Positions 6,438-6,608 of a stretch of DNA of 6,608 nt are shown one piece after another. The notes under the pieces are model-generated. The model was not told the origin of the DNA, did no database searches, and worked only from the letters and a program-made list of their open reading frames with translations. The stretch is from an uncultured Opitutia bacterium (GTDB lineage Bacteria > Verrucomicrobiota > Verrucomicrobiia > Opitutales > UBA953): assembly GCA_903929325.1 (NCBI GenBank), contig CAIYUD010000123.1, forward strand, positions 1 through 6,608, written 5' to 3'. The position numbers were made by a program, and so were the translations under genes. Numbering within the stretch: position 1 is the first letter of the stretch; each line of letters opens with the position of its first letter.

Positions 6438-6608
6438 TTATGCCTCGAGCAGCTTAGCGCTGACGATTGCAGGGTTACGTTGAATTTCTGCCAACGCAGC
6501 AGCGCCGGGAGCCGTGTCGAGTTGATAGACAGCCAAGGCATTAGGACCGCCGGTGCGGCTGAGAGCCATGTTCGCAATGTTGACGCGCTCTTTGGCCAGG
6601 AGTGTTCC
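6438..6608 (-). CDS. serA: C-terminal ACT domain, probable D-3-phosphoglycerate dehydrogenase (5' part beyond window)
   Basis: The last 56 residues of a protein that enters from the right edge, beginning GTLLAKERVNIANMALSR and ending AKLLEA before TAA. VNIANMALSR, then GGPNALAVYQLD and the closing AEIQRNPAIVSAKLLE segment match the C-terminal ACT domain of SerA, in which the pattern INIAxMxxxR, then GGxAlxVlxlD, then a short helix and a final strand ends the protein. SerA oxidises 3-phosphoglycerate to 3-phosphohydroxypyruvate, the first step of serine synthesis, and its ACT domain commonly binds serine. The main alternative is the beta subunit of L-serine dehydratase, which carries a similar ACT domain; the catalytic part is not visible here. 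plsY starts 8 nt downstream, so this gene probably heads or belongs to the same operon. Confidence 0.68.
   Translation of the reverse strand, partial: GTLLAKERVNIANMALSRTGGPNALAVYQLDTAPGAAALAEIQRNPAIVSAKLLEA

Noticed and set aside
1..6608. Mobile elements, CRISPR arrays, tRNA or rRNA genes
   Set aside because: No transposase-like protein, terminal repeats, regularly spaced repeats or RNA gene signatures were seen. Nearly every base is in a recognised coding frame.

Overview
The window is a tightly packed stretch of bacterial chromosome in which all six genes lie on the minus strand, so in transcript order it is read from the right edge to the left. Gaps are tiny: 8 nt, a 4-nt overlap, 3 nt, 54 nt and a 1-nt overlap. 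This looks like one operon, or two operons meeting at the 54-nt gap. Base composition is moderately GC-rich by eye. The Gram-negative-type envelope genes, the gene order and the style of the proteins suggest a Verrucomicrobiota (Opitutae-like) bacterium. That placement is inference only, since the window holds no rRNA or marker gene.

Right half (about 3173-6608), biosynthesis: the C-terminal ACT domain of a probable D-3-phosphoglycerate dehydrogenase (serA, cut by the window edge), then plsY (acyl-phosphate:glycerol-3-phosphate acyltransferase), hom (homoserine dehydrogenase) and lysC (aspartate kinase). SerA commits 3-phosphoglycerate to serine. LysC and Hom are the first and third steps of the aspartate pathway to lysine, threonine and methionine. 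All three amino-acid enzymes end in ACT regulatory domains. PlsY is an integral-membrane phospholipid enzyme placed between them and translationally coupled to hom by an ATGA overlap.

Left half (about 1-3118), envelope: a large exported TPR/alpha-solenoid protein (899 aa) whose stop codon overlaps the start of a MotA/TolQ/ExbB-family proton-channel subunit (TAATG). The channel gene runs off the left edge after 139 residues. This pair suggests the start of an ExbB/ExbD (Tol- or Ton-like) energised envelope module.

The 54-nt lysC/TPR junction is the only real intergenic space. It contains three inverted repeats: a GC hairpin just after the lysC stop, a 9-bp long-range repeat reaching back into the lysC 3' end, and a perfect 7-bp hairpin that buries the TPR start codon. 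I see no tRNA, rRNA, CRISPR, insertion sequence or other mobile element. The most notable items are the structured junction, the large TPR-ExbB pair and a longer extracytoplasmic loop in PlsY. I found no evidence of a wholly new system.
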